64,000 bases of DNA, taken from contig CAWIBR010000019.1 in the NCBI GenBank assembly GCA_963834425.1, positions 86,127 through 150,126 of the forward strand, written 5' to 3'. A program made the translations under genes and the position numbers. This stretch comes from CAVURS01 sp963834425. Lineage in GTDB: Bacteria; Actinomycetota; Actinomycetes; Actinomycetales; CAVURS01. The stretch's first letter is position 1, and every line of letters begins with the position of its first letter. The notes beneath the pieces are model-generated. The model saw only the letters and a list, made by a program, of their open reading frames with translations, searched no databases and was not told the DNA's origin. Below, one piece after another: positions 17,476 through 26,149 of the stretch.

Positions 17476-18240
17476 ATGCTGACGGTCCCGGCGGTGCAAG
17501 AGCGGCTGGCCGGTGCCGTCCATCGCCATAGTCCGCTGCCGCTGCACCACCAGATCAAAGTCGCTGTGCTGCAGGGGATCGAGCAAGGTTGGTTGCGACC
17601 CGGCGAGCAACTCCCTCGCGAGAGGGAGCTGGCCCAGGCGCTCGGCGTGAGCCTCGCGCCGGTGCGTCAAGCCATGGTCGATCTCACCAAGGAGGGCTAC
17701 GTCGACCGGACGCGTGGCAAGGGCACCTTCGTCCGTGAGCGCAAGCTGGTCGAGAAGATTCAGATCCTGGGCAGCTTCCACGCGTCGATGGAGCGCCAGG
17801 GCCTGCGGCCGACCGTCACCGTCCTCACCAACGAGATCCTGCACGCGCCGGAGGAGGTTGCGGCGGCCCTGTCCATGCGCGGCCGCGAGGCCTGGTGCCT
17901 GCGCCGGTTGGCCACGCTGGACGCCGCGCCACTGGCTCTGCTGACCGCCTGGCTGCCGGCCCGGCTGGCCCGCGGGATGGGCGAGCACGACCTCGGCGCG
18001 GGGTCGCTCTACGACGCTCTCGCCGAGGTCCACGGCATCGAGATGACAGCGGCCGACAACCTGGTCGAGGTCGGGCGGGCCGGCCTCGACGACGCCGACC
18101 TGCTCGGGCTCACCCCCGGCTCGCCCCTGCTCCGCGTGGTCGGCATCACCCGGAGCCAGAAGGACAAGCCAGTGGAGTACTCCGACGTGCTCTACCGACC
18201 GGAGCAGTTCCGATTCGCGATCGAGAGCCGCCGCACGTAG
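17476..18240 (+). CDS. GntR/HutC-family regulator with UTRA domain
   Basis: A 254-residue regulator: winged helix at about residues 25-95 (LPRERELAQALGVSLAPVRQ and GKGTFVRE) and a UTRA ligand domain (about 110-250) ending SDVLYRPEQFRFAI, the hallmark of HutC/FrlR/NagR types that sense sugar phosphates or amino acids. It is first in an operon with an amino-acid permease and a sugar kinase-SIS fusion, matching the position and type of FrlR in fructoselysine operons. The ligand is not known. Confidence 0.88.
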   Translation: MLTVPAVQERLAGAVHRHSPLPLHHQIKVAVLQGIEQGWLRPGEQLPRERELAQALGVSLAPVRQAMVDLTKEGYVDRTRGKGTFVRERKLVEKIQILGSFHASMERQGLRPTVTVLTNEILHAPEEVAAALSMRGREAWCLRRLATLDAAPLALLTAWLPARLARGMGEHDLGAGSLYDALAEVHGIEMTAADNLVEVGRAGLDDADLLGLTPGSPLLRVVGITRSQKDKPVEYSDVLYRPEQFRFAIESRRT

Positions 18241-18303
18241 TCCCCGAACTGACCGACCCGACCCGAACCCCGGCCCGTCCCCTGCAATGACGCTGGAGGA
18301 GAA

Positions 18304-19977
18304 ATGGCAAGCGACGTATCCATGCCGTCGGACTTTGCCGACGGTGGACAGACCTTCGTCCGCAACGCGACCGGCCTGGTCCGGGAGGTGTCCAAGTGGG
18401 ACGCCTTGATCATGAACAGCCTCGGCATGAACGTCGCCCTCGGCGCGGTGTTCCTGCTGCTGCAGGCGCCCGGCAACTTCCCGGGCGGCAGCATGCTGCT
18501 GGCCATCGTCATCGGCACGCTGGTGATGGCCTTCACGCTGCTCTGGGTCTACTCCGAGTTCGCGGCCGCCATGCCCCGCTCCGGCGGTGACTACGTGTTC
18601 GTCAGCCGGTCGCTGCACCCGGTCGTGGGCTGGCTGCTCTCCTGGAGCCAGGGCATGTGGCTGATCTTCTTCTGGATCGGCTTCAACGCCTGGTTCGCCC
18701 TGACCTTCGCGGTGCCGGTCACCTTCACCACGATCGGCGCGGTCACCGGGCACACCGGCTTCATCAATGCGAGCAACTCGCTGCTGGCCCAGCACACGGT
18801 GCTCGGCATCACCACCCAGTGGTGGGTGATCCTGTTCGGGGCCCTCCTGACCTTCGGCTTCTGCGCCGTACTCATCTTCGGCTCGCAGTCCTACTGGCGG
18901 CTGCAGAAGTGGCTCTTCGGGCTGGCCGGGCTGAGCCTGGTGATCGTGGCCGGCTTGCTGCTCTTCCGTGGTGGCCAGATCGAGCAGGCCTGGAACCAGT
19001 TCGCCAGCGCCAACAACGGCCTGGAGTACCAGAACATCATCAGCACGGCCAAAGCCTCAGGCTTCGGTGGCACCAAGGGGTTCAGTCTGACGGCGACGAT
19101 CCTGATGCTGCCGTGGGTCTTCTTCGTCGTCGGCTACGCCCAGGGCTCGGCCCAGATCGGCGGCGAGGTGAAGCGGGCCAGCCGCACGCAGTACTTCGCG
19201 ATGGTCGGCGGCGTCCTGATCAACGGCCTGGTCCTCGGGTTGATCGTGCTGCTCTACCAGCACACGGTCGGCAACGAGTGGGCCAGCAGCCTGTCGTACC
19301 TGAACAACACCGCGCCCGACAAGCTCGGTCTGCCCGGTGGGCTGCCACCGAGCATCGTGCTGATGGGCAGCATGCTGACCAACAGCGTTCCGATCCTGTT
19401 GCTCATCGGCGTCGGCTTCATCCTGTGGGCCTTGATGGGCACGCCGCTGTCGACCCTGCAGGCAACGCGCTACATGCTGGCCTGGTCGCTGGATCGCACG
19501 GTGCCCAAGCAGCTCGGTGAGGTCAACGACAAGTACCACACGCCGGTCAAGGCGATCTTGCTCTGCGGCGTCACGGGCGTGGTCGCACTCGTCGCGCTGG
19601 TCCGCATCCCGCAGGCCAGCCTGCTGGGTGCACTGCTCGCGCAGATCGTCGCGTTCATCGTCGTGAGCATCGCGGGGATCGTCTTTCCCTACCGGCTCCC
19701 GCAGATCTGGGAGGGCGGCGGCGGCCGGCGGCTGCTCGGCGTACCGGCCATCACCTTGGCCGGCATCGGCGGCGTCATTGCCCTCGGCGGCCTGATGATC
19801 ATGTTCATCTTCAACGACACGGTCAACGCGACCTTCGCCGTCACGCGCGGCATCTCGCTGAAGTTCATGATCGGGGTCATCGTGGTGGGCGCGATCTGGT
19901 ACGCCGCGGCCTGGTCGCTCAACAAACGGCGCGGGGTCGACCTCGCCCTCGCCTACCGGGAGATCCCGCCAGAGTGA
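18304..19977 (+). CDS. APC-superfamily amino acid/amine permease
   Basis: A 557-residue integral membrane protein with about 12 hydrophobic segments. The N-terminal PRSGGDYVFVSRSLHP region is the conserved APC segment after TM2, and the loop GGEVKRASRTQYF is typical. It follows the GntR gene after 63 bases with GGAGGAGAA before its ATG. In E. coli the fructoselysine operon uses an APC permease (FrlA), so an aminoacylated sugar or an amino acid is the likely cargo. The stop overlaps the next start (GTGA). Substrate assignment is inference. Confidence 0.87.
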   Translation: MASDVSMPSDFADGGQTFVRNATGLVREVSKWDALIMNSLGMNVALGAVFLLLQAPGNFPGGSMLLAIVIGTLVMAFTLLWVYSEFAAAMPRSGGDYVFVSRSLHPVVGWLLSWSQGMWLIFFWIGFNAWFALTFAVPVTFTTIGAVTGHTGFINASNSLLAQHTVLGITTQWWVILFGALLTFGFCAVLIFGSQSYWRLQKWLFGLAGLSLVIVAGLLLFRGGQIEQAWNQFASANNGLEYQNIISTAKASGFGGTKGFSLTATILMLPWVFFVVGYAQGSAQIGGEVKRASRTQYFAMVGGVLINGLVLGLIVLLYQHTVGNEWASSLSYLNNTAPDKLGLPGGLPPSIVLMGSMLTNSVPILLLIGVGFILWALMGTPLSTLQATRYMLAWSLDRTVPKQLGEVNDKYHTPVKAILLCGVTGVVALVALVRIPQASLLGALLAQIVAFIVVSIAGIVFPYRLPQIWEGGGGRRLLGVPAITLAGIGGVIALGGLMIMFIFNDTVNATFAVTRGISLKFMIGVIVVGAIWYAAAWSLNKRRGVDLALAYREIPPE

Positions 19978-22109
19978 CGGATTCGACGCGCACACCAGCG
20001 AAGGGCCACGTCGTCGTCGTCGGGAACCTGACGATCGACGACGTGGTCCTGCCCGATGGCCAGACCCTGATGGGTCGCCTCGGGGGCAACACGGTCCACT
20101 CCGCTACCGCCGTCCTGGCCTGCGGCGTGCCCGTGGCGATCGTGACCCGCAAGGGCGAGGACTTCCCTGCGGAGGCTCTCGATGCGTTGGCCGCGGCCGG
20201 AGCCGACGTCAGCGGCGTCGTCGCCGTGCCCGGCCCGACCGTGCGGAACTGGGTGATCTACGAGTCGGACGGGAGCCGGCACTGGCTCTATCGCACGCCG
20301 CCGGCCCGCTCGGCCGAAGTCGCACCAGAGCCGGCCGACATCACCCGAGTCGGCCTCGAGGGAGCCGCGGTCGTGCATGTGGCGGCCATGCCCTTGGCCA
20401 ATGCCGAGCGGGTGGTCGCCGAGGTCCGTCGGCTCGCGCCCGGGGCGCTGATCACGCTGGACACCCACGAGGACTGGGTCGGCTCCGTGCGCGAGCGGTT
20501 GCTCGACCTTGCCCGCTCGGTGGACGTCTTCGAGCCGAGCCTGGAGGAGTTGCAGGAGCTCACCCGCACGCAGACTGCGGCCGATGGCCTGGCGGCCCTG
20601 GCCGCCGCCGGATTGACGGGTTGCGTCGTCAAGGCGGGTGCCGACGGCGCCTACCTGCTGGCGGACGGGGCCATCGTGCACGTCCCGGCACTGGCGACCC
20701 GCGCCGTGGATACGACGGGGGCGGGCGATGCCTTCTGTGGTGGTCTGGCCGCTGGTCTGGCCAGCGGACTCGACCGGCTCGACGCCGTCGCCCTCGGCGT
20801 AGCTACCGCCGGCACGGCCGTTGGCGCGTCGGGGAGTTTGCGCCTCCTCGCAACCGAGGTGGACGAGGAGGGGCTGCGCGCGGCCGGCCGGACTCAGGCG
20901 ACGCAGTCCCGGCCGCTCGACCCTCCTGGGGCTCTCGGCCCGGCCGCCGTGGTGGAGCGGAGTGCCCCCGACCAGGCGAGCGAGTCGAGCGAACCAGACG
21001 GCGGGTCGTACGCGATCGACGTCATGCGGCGCGAGATCGCCATGATCCCCGATGTCGTCGCAGCGGCTGTCGACGATCCCGAAGGGCGGCTGACCTCGGT
21101 CGCGAAATCGATGCTGGCTCAAGACATCTCGCACCTGTGGCTGACCGGGTGCGGCGACAGTGCCTTCGCCGGTCAGGCCGTCGTCCTGGCCTTCCAACGT
21201 CACACGGCCGTCACGCCGCACGCCAGCCACGCGCTCGACCTGTCACGCTACGAGGTCCGCTACCTTCCGAGCGGGAGTGCGGTGCTCGGGGTGTCGTTCT
21301 CCGGCCAAGTCGGCCGGACGACCGAAGCGCTTGCTCAAGCCCAGCGGTTCGGGACGCCCACCTACGCCTTGACCAACGCTCCGACTGCCCAACTGGCCGG
21401 CGCGGCCGACGCAGTCATCCCGCTCGAGGTGACCACGCTGGGCTTCTCCCCCGGCACGTCGACCTACGTCGCGATGGTCGGCAACCTCCTCCGGCTGGCC
21501 GGGGCTCTGAGCGAGATCGCCTCCGGTGACGAGGAGTTCATCCGCCGGTTGGCTGCGCTCCCCGAGCAGGCGGCGCGCACCCTCGAGCTGTGCGCGGAGC
21601 CGGCCTTCGTTGCCGCGCAGCGACTTCAGGGCCGCGCCTGGACAACGTTCCTGGGCGCCGGACCCGGTGAGGCCACGGCCCGGTTCGGCGCGGCCAAGCT
21701 GTTCGAAGGGCCGCAGCAGCTCGCCGTCTCGACCAACCTCGAAGAATGGGCCCACGAGGAGTACTTCGTCACCCGCGTCGGAGATCCGGTCGTGCTGGTC
21801 AACCCCAGTGGTGCCGGCTACGACCGAGGGTTGGAGATCCTGTCCGAGCTCCGGTACATCGGTGCGCAACCGATCGTGGTGTCCGACCTGCGCCCTCCGC
21901 CTGGCGCTCCCGCCGACGAGCTGTGGCTACCGCTCTGCCCCGGAGTGCCGGAGGAGTTGTCGCCGGTGACCGGCGCCCTCCCCTTGGCCCTCATGGGCTT
22001 TCACCTGGCCGAGCTGGGCGGCAAGCAGTCCTATAACTTCCCGAACGAAGCCGTCCGAACCGAGCATTACGACACCATTCACCGCGCGACGATCGGGGAG
22101 CCGGCATGA
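19974..22109 (+). CDS. PfkB-type sugar kinase fused to a SIS-domain enzyme
   Basis: A 711-residue two-domain protein. Residues about 1-305 are a ribokinase-family kinase: GRLGGNTVHSA substrate loop and DTTGAGDAFCGG anion hole with catalytic Asp near 250. A poorly conserved linker (about 306-345) leads to a SIS domain with GCGDSAFAGQ, GVSFSGQVGRT (phosphosugar loop) and FLGAGPGEATARFGAAKL, plus NLEEWAHEEYF near residue 590. In fructosamine catabolism a PfkB kinase (FrlD) and a SIS deglycase (FrlB) act in sequence; here they would be one polypeptide. GTG start overlaps the permease stop; the next gene overlaps its end. An amino-sugar isomerase role is the main alternative. Confidence 0.87.
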   Translation: MTDSTRTPAKGHVVVVGNLTIDDVVLPDGQTLMGRLGGNTVHSATAVLACGVPVAIVTRKGEDFPAEALDALAAAGADVSGVVAVPGPTVRNWVIYESDGSRHWLYRTPPARSAEVAPEPADITRVGLEGAAVVHVAAMPLANAERVVAEVRRLAPGALITLDTHEDWVGSVRERLLDLARSVDVFEPSLEELQELTRTQTAADGLAALAAAGLTGCVVKAGADGAYLLADGAIVHVPALATRAVDTTGAGDAFCGGLAAGLASGLDRLDAVALGVATAGTAVGASGSLRLLATEVDEEGLRAAGRTQATQSRPLDPPGALGPAAVVERSAPDQASESSEPDGGSYAIDVMRREIAMIPDVVAAAVDDPEGRLTSVAKSMLAQDISHLWLTGCGDSAFAGQAVVLAFQRHTAVTPHASHALDLSRYEVRYLPSGSAVLGVSFSGQVGRTTEALAQAQRFGTPTYALTNAPTAQLAGAADAVIPLEVTTLGFSPGTSTYVAMVGNLLRLAGALSEIASGDEEFIRRLAALPEQAARTLELCAEPAFVAAQRLQGRAWTTFLGAGPGEATARFGAAKLFEGPQQLAVSTNLEEWAHEEYFVTRVGDPVVLVNPSGAGYDRGLEILSELRYIGAQPIVVSDLRPPPGAPADELWLPLCPGVPEELSPVTGALPLALMGFHLAELGGKQSYNFPNEAVRTEHYDTIHRATIGEPA

Positions 22110-22888
22110 GTGCGGACAGCGGCCCGCTCGCCGAGGTGGTGCCGGAGGCCCGGCGGATCGTCGACGTGGCCGCCGCACACCAGCTCACGGCCCGCGTGCT
22201 CGGCGGCGCCGGGGTCGCACTACACGATCACCTCGACGTGCCCGAGACCCTCGAGCGCACCTACGGCGACATCGACATCGTCGTACCCGCCAAGTCGACC
22301 CGCGCGACCGCAACTGCGCTGGGCGCCCTGGGCTATCTGCCCAACGAGCGGTTCAACGCGCTGCATGGGGCGCGGCGAATGTTGTTCTACGACACCGCCA
22401 ACGGACGTCAGCTGGATGTCTTCGTCGGAACCTTCCACATGTGTCACGAGCTGGATCTGGGCAAACGTCTCGCCGAGCATCCGAGTGCGCTCGACGCCGC
22501 CGACCTCTTGCTGACCAAGCTCCAGATCGCGGAGATCAACCGCAAGGACATCGTCGATGGCGTCCGCATCCTGTTGACCCACGAGGTGGCCGAGGCCCCG
22601 AGGCCCGGGCTGGTGGACATCCTGTCGATCCGACGCCTCCGCGAGGTGACGAGCGCCGACTGGGGCTGGTTCACGACCTTTACCGACAACCTGGCGCTCG
22701 TGCGGACAGCGACGCCCGAGCTCCTCGACGACGGGCCGTCCACCCTGGTGCTGAGCCGCATCGACGCCGTACAAAGAGCGTTGGCCGAGGCTCCGAAGTC
22801 GTTGCGCTGGAAGGCTCGCAGCGTGGTCGGACGTAAGACAGCCTGGTACGAGCTCCCTGAAGAAGTGGACCGAGGTGCAGCACGGTGA
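22106..22888 (+). CDS. Nucleotidyltransferase-like protein
   Basis: A 260-residue protein with GGAGVALHDHL near residue 36 and ERTYGDIDIVV near residue 55. The second gives the D-x-D metal pair of the pol-beta nucleotidyltransferase fold, as in AbiEii/MNT-like and aminoglycoside nucleotidyltransferase-like groups; the GGxA helix precedes it as in those families. The rest is unassigned. The ATG overlaps the SIS stop and its own stop overlaps the phosphoesterase GTG, so it is translated as part of the operon. Whether it transfers a nucleotide to a small molecule, or is inactive, is unknown. Confidence 0.65.
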   Translation: MSADSGPLAEVVPEARRIVDVAAAHQLTARVLGGAGVALHDHLDVPETLERTYGDIDIVVPAKSTRATATALGALGYLPNERFNALHGARRMLFYDTANGRQLDVFVGTFHMCHELDLGKRLAEHPSALDAADLLLTKLQIAEINRKDIVDGVRILLTHEVAEAPRPGLVDILSIRRLREVTSADWGWFTTFTDNLALVRTATPELLDDGPSTLVLSRIDAVQRALAEAPKSLRWKARSVVGRKTAWYELPEEVDRGAAR

Positions 22889-23838
22889 AGGATGCCAAGA
22901 TCTTCTTTGCGACAGACATCCACGGATCGGACCGGTGCCTGCGCAAGTTCCTCAACGCCGGCAAGTTCTACGGCGTCGACGCAGTCGTCATGGGCGGTGA
23001 CATCACCGGCAAGATGATCGTCCCCGTCGTCGAGGAGGCCGGCGGCACCTTCTCGGCCCAGCTGTTCGGGCGCAAGCGAACGGTGGACGCCGAGGGCCTG
23101 GCCGGGCTGCACAAGTTCATTGCCGACGCCGGCTTCTATCCACACGCGATGTCGCCCGAGGAGATGCAGGCACTGCGCGAGGACCCGACCGCGGTCGATG
23201 AGCTCTTCCGCAAGCTGATGAACGAGACGATGAGTCGCTGGATCGACATGGCCGAGGATCGGCTGGCCGGGACCGGCATCGAGTGCATCTTCGCTCCCGG
23301 CAACGACGACCCGTTCTTCATCGACGACCTCTTGTCCAGCAGCGACTCGGTGGTCAATCCCGACGGCCGGGTCATCGAACTGCCCGGCGGCTACTCGATG
23401 ATCTCGGTCGGCTACTCCAACCGGACGCCTTGGGCCTCGCCCCGCGAGCTCGACGAGGACGACCTGCGCGCGGCGATCGACACCGAGGTGGCCAAGCTGC
23501 CCGATCCGAGCCGGGCGATCTTCAACTTGCACGTGCCGCCGCACAACACTCCGATCGACCAGGCGATGGAGCTCGATGCGGACTTCCGCCCCGTGGTCAA
23601 GGGTGGCTCGCCGGTGATCACCGGCGTCGGCAGCACTGCGGTGCGGGACGCCATCACCGACTACCAGCCAATGCTGAGCCTGCACGGGCACATCCACGAG
23701 TCGCGCGGGGAGGCTCGGATCGGTCGCACGCTCGCACTGAACCCCGGCAGCGAGTACAGCGAGGGCGTCCTGCGCGGCGTCATCGTCAACCTCTCACCTC
23801 GAAAGGGACTTCGTGGATACCAGCTCGTCGCCGGTTGA
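22885..23838 (+). CDS. Calcineurin-like metallophosphoesterase
   Basis: A 317-residue phosphoesterase with all metal motifs: ATDIHGSD (D-x-H), VVMGGDITG (GD), APGNDDPF (GND) and SLHGHIHESRG (GHxH) near residue 260. It has no signal peptide or membrane segment, so it acts in the cytosol. The insert between the second and third motifs (about residues 50-130) is longer than in YfcE-like enzymes. The GTG start overlaps the nucleotidyltransferase stop by four bases. A phosphate released from a sugar or nucleotide in the same pathway is likely; the substrate is unknown. Confidence 0.82.
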   Translation: MKDAKIFFATDIHGSDRCLRKFLNAGKFYGVDAVVMGGDITGKMIVPVVEEAGGTFSAQLFGRKRTVDAEGLAGLHKFIADAGFYPHAMSPEEMQALREDPTAVDELFRKLMNETMSRWIDMAEDRLAGTGIECIFAPGNDDPFFIDDLLSSSDSVVNPDGRVIELPGGYSMISVGYSNRTPWASPRELDEDDLRAAIDTEVAKLPDPSRAIFNLHVPPHNTPIDQAMELDADFRPVVKGGSPVITGVGSTAVRDAITDYQPMLSLHGHIHESRGEARIGRTLALNPGSEYSEGVLRGVIVNLSPRKGLRGYQLVAG

Positions 23839-24382
23839 GGTCGCCGTCATCGGGTCGGCGCGGATCGGCCCGGGGGACGCCCGCCACGACGACGCCGTCC
23901 GGCTCGGCGCTGCCTTGGCCGACGCCGGCTGGACCGTCGTGACCGGCGGGTACGGCGGGTTGATGGGCGCCACCGCATCCGGAGCGGCGTCGCGGGGGGG
24001 CCACACAGTCGGCTTGCCGATGCGACCTTGGCAGCACCTGGAGCCAGACGCCCACCACGCCGAACTTCGGTGGAGCGACGACTATGCCGAACGAATGCGT
24101 CACCTGCTGCAGGCCGACGTCGTCGTCGGTCTGCCCGGCGGTGTGGGTACCTTGGCCGAGGCCAGTGGGGTGTGGGCGGCCGTCCAGACCGAGCCCGGCT
24201 CCGCCGGCCTGGTCCTGGTCGGCGACAACTGGGGCCGCCTCGTGGAGGGCTTCGCCCGAGAGCTGGTCATCGACCCGGCCGACCTCGCCTTGGCGCATTG
24301 CGTCGCGAGCGTGGACGACGTGGTCGCCGTCATCGGCGATCTGCTCGATCATCCCGACCAGCAGCTCTCGGCCCGCGGGTAG
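23813..24382 (+). CDS. LOG/SLOG-family protein (TIGR00725-like)
   Basis: A 189-residue Rossmann-like protein with VVTGGYGGLMGATASGA and LPGGVGTLAEASGVW, the two phosphate-binding motifs of the lysine-decarboxylase/LOG (SLOG) superfamily. LOG enzymes cleave the N-glycosidic bond of nucleoside monophosphates such as cytokinin nucleotides; other SLOG proteins bind nucleotide ligands. The PGGxGTxxE motif is complete, so catalysis is possible. GTG start inside the phosphoesterase (26-base overlap) with AAAGGGAC before it. Last gene of the operon. Confidence 0.8.
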   Translation: MDTSSSPVEVAVIGSARIGPGDARHDDAVRLGAALADAGWTVVTGGYGGLMGATASGAASRGGHTVGLPMRPWQHLEPDAHHAELRWSDDYAERMRHLLQADVVVGLPGGVGTLAEASGVWAAVQTEPGSAGLVLVGDNWGRLVEGFARELVIDPADLALAHCVASVDDVVAVIGDLLDHPDQQLSARG

Positions 24383-24413
24383 CCCTTCGGTCACCGAGCC
24401 GGCCGAGCCGGGA

Positions 24414-25301
24414 TCAACTCTGGGCCAACCGACCCAGCTTCCCGGGTGCACGGACGAAGTCGATCCGGTGCACCCGCTGGTCCACGAAGGTCAACGCCAC
24501 CACGGTCGTCACGCCCCGCGGGCCGATGAGGGCCAGCCCGGGACCACCGTTGACCGGGACCGGCACCAGCCGCTCGTCCGGTGCCACGTTGCCCGCGATC
24601 CCCAACAGGAATCGCGCGACCCGCTCGGCCCCACGCACCGGGTGACGCGCGGCGTTGACCTCGCCACCACCGTCGGACGTCAGCACCACGTCGGGATCCA
24701 GGGTCGCGATCAGCGCGTCCAGATCACCGCCGCCCGCTGCCTTCAGGAAGGCGGCCACCGCCTCGGTGTGCTGCCCCGCGTGGATCTCGACGCGCGGCTC
24801 CCGCTCCCGGATGTGACCTCGCGCCCGAGCCGCGAGCTGGCGCACCGCCTGCGGGCTGCGGCCGACGACATCGGCCACCTCGGTGAAGGGCAGCCCGAAG
24901 ACGTCGTGCAGCACCCAGGCCGTCCGCTCGGCGGGTGTCAAGGATTCCAACACCACCAGGAGCGCGAAGCTCACGGTGTCGTCGAGCGTCACGCGGTCGG
25001 CCGGATCACCCTGCGCCGCAGGCAGATTCAGCACTGGCTCCGGCAGCCACGGCCCGACATAGGTCTCTCGGCGGATGCGAGCCGATCGCAGGGCGTCCAA
25101 GGCGGCGCGGGCAACCGCCACTGTCGACCAGGCCTCGACGTCGCGGATCGGCTCGGTCGCATCCGCGGCCGAGAGTCTCAGCCATGCCTCCGAGACGACG
25201 TCTTCGGCCTCAGCCCGGCTGCCCAGGATCGCGTAGGCGACCCGGATCAGGTGCGGCCGGGCCCGCTCGTAATCTTCGGCCAGATCGTCCAGTCGGGTCA
25301 T
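24414..25301 (-). CDS. ECF41-type RNA polymerase sigma factor
   Basis: A 295-residue ECF sigma factor: region 2 with YAILGSRAEAEDVVSEAWLRL, region 4 with LPFTEVADVVGRSPQAVRQLA, and a C-terminal SnoaL-like extension (about residues 190-295) instead of an anti-sigma partner. That extension, which tunes activity, defines the ECF41/SigJ-like group. The ATG at 25301 overlaps the stop of the upstream oxidoreductase gene (ATGA), typical of the COE-partner layout of ECF41 loci. No anti-sigma gene is near. A 36-base longer in-frame start is rejected because the overlap implies coupling. Confidence 0.9.
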   Translation of the reverse strand: MTRLDDLAEDYERARPHLIRVAYAILGSRAEAEDVVSEAWLRLSAADATEPIRDVEAWSTVAVARAALDALRSARIRRETYVGPWLPEPVLNLPAAQGDPADRVTLDDTVSFALLVVLESLTPAERTAWVLHDVFGLPFTEVADVVGRSPQAVRQLAARARGHIREREPRVEIHAGQHTEAVAAFLKAAGGGDLDALIATLDPDVVLTSDGGGEVNAARHPVRGAERVARFLLGIAGNVAPDERLVPVPVNGGPGLALIGPRGVTTVVALTFVDQRVHRIDFVRAPGKLGRLAQS

Positions 25302-26056
25302 GATCCGGCCTGTGCCGCAACGGATCCGGCCAGCCATTGCTCAAAGGTCTGCCGTCCTCGAGGTCCGGGTTCTGTGGGCAGGAGTGCGCCTGCAGCCATC
25401 GCCCGGCCAGCCGCACCGGGCACGCGCAGGGGCAAGACCACGCGCCGTACGCCGCGAGCCCGCAGGACCAGGCGAACGAGGTCGGGCATCTCGCGAGGCT
25501 CCGGACCGGCCAGCTCGGGCGCCCGACCCTGGGGCGGCCCCGTGGCCAGGGCGACCAACGCATCGGCCACCTCGACGGCCGCGATCGGCTGGCTGCGCAT
25601 CCGCGGCACGAGCACCAGCCGGCCCGGACCGCGCCCGATCAGCTGCTCCGCGAACTCGTGGAACTGTGTGGCCCGCAGGACCGTGACCGGGCCACCGCTG
25701 CCGAGGACCGCCTCCTCCTGACGCCGCTTGCCCGCGTAGTAGCCGAGGTCGACCCGGTCGGCGCCCACGATCGACAGCACCACGTGATGGGCCACGCCAG
25801 CTCGCCGACCGGCCTCGAGCAGCTGCATCGATGCCCTCTCGAAGAACTCGACCGCCACGCGTCGCTTGGTGGTCGACCGGTTGGTCACGTCGATCACCGA
25901 GGCCACGCCGTCGAGCGCCGCATCGAGGCCTTGCCCGGTCGTGACATCGATTCCGTGCGAGCGAGAGAGCACCGTCACCTGATGACCCGCAGCCTGCGCT
26001 GCGGCGACGACTGGCCGCCCCACCGTGCCTGTGCCCCCTGCTACCGCGATCCTCAT
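25298..26056 (-). CDS. NAD(P)-binding NmrA-like oxidoreductase
   Basis: A 252-residue atypical short-chain dehydrogenase with N-terminal MRIAVAGGTGTVGRPVV (GGxGxxG dinucleotide motif), SIVGADRVDLGYY..K near residue 105 and a short C-terminal cap. It is an NmrA/SDR_a5-like member and may be a redox sensor or reductase. ECF41 sigma factors are typically paired with a carboxymuconolactone decarboxylase, oxidoreductase or epimerase; this is the oxidoreductase type. It is first in the operon, behind the ECF41 promoter at 26123-26149, and overlaps the sigma gene. Confidence 0.85.
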   Translation of the reverse strand: MRIAVAGGTGTVGRPVVAAAQAAGHQVTVLSRSHGIDVTTGQGLDAALDGVASVIDVTNRSTTKRRVAVEFFERASMQLLEAGRRAGVAHHVVLSIVGADRVDLGYYAGKRRQEEAVLGSGGPVTVLRATQFHEFAEQLIGRGPGRLVLVPRMRSQPIAAVEVADALVALATGPPQGRAPELAGPEPREMPDLVRLVLRARGVRRVVLPLRVPGAAGRAMAAGALLPTEPGPRGRQTFEQWLAGSVAAQAGS

Positions 26057-26122
26057 CCGAGCTCTCCGTCCTGTCCCGTCGACGTCATCCTGGCCCGCCG
26101 TCGGGTCCAGTCACACCCCCAG

Positions 26123-26149
26123 GACGAGACAGCCCCGGCGTCTGTGACA
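26123..26149 (-). promoter_or_regulatory. ECF41 promoter
   Basis: On the minus strand TGTCACA (26149-26143), exactly 16 bases, then CGTC (26126-26123). This matches the published ECF41 consensus TGTCACA-N16-CGTC exactly. It lies about 67 bases upstream of the ATG at 26056, so it should drive the oxidoreductase and sigma gene together (autoregulation). Confidence 0.8.
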
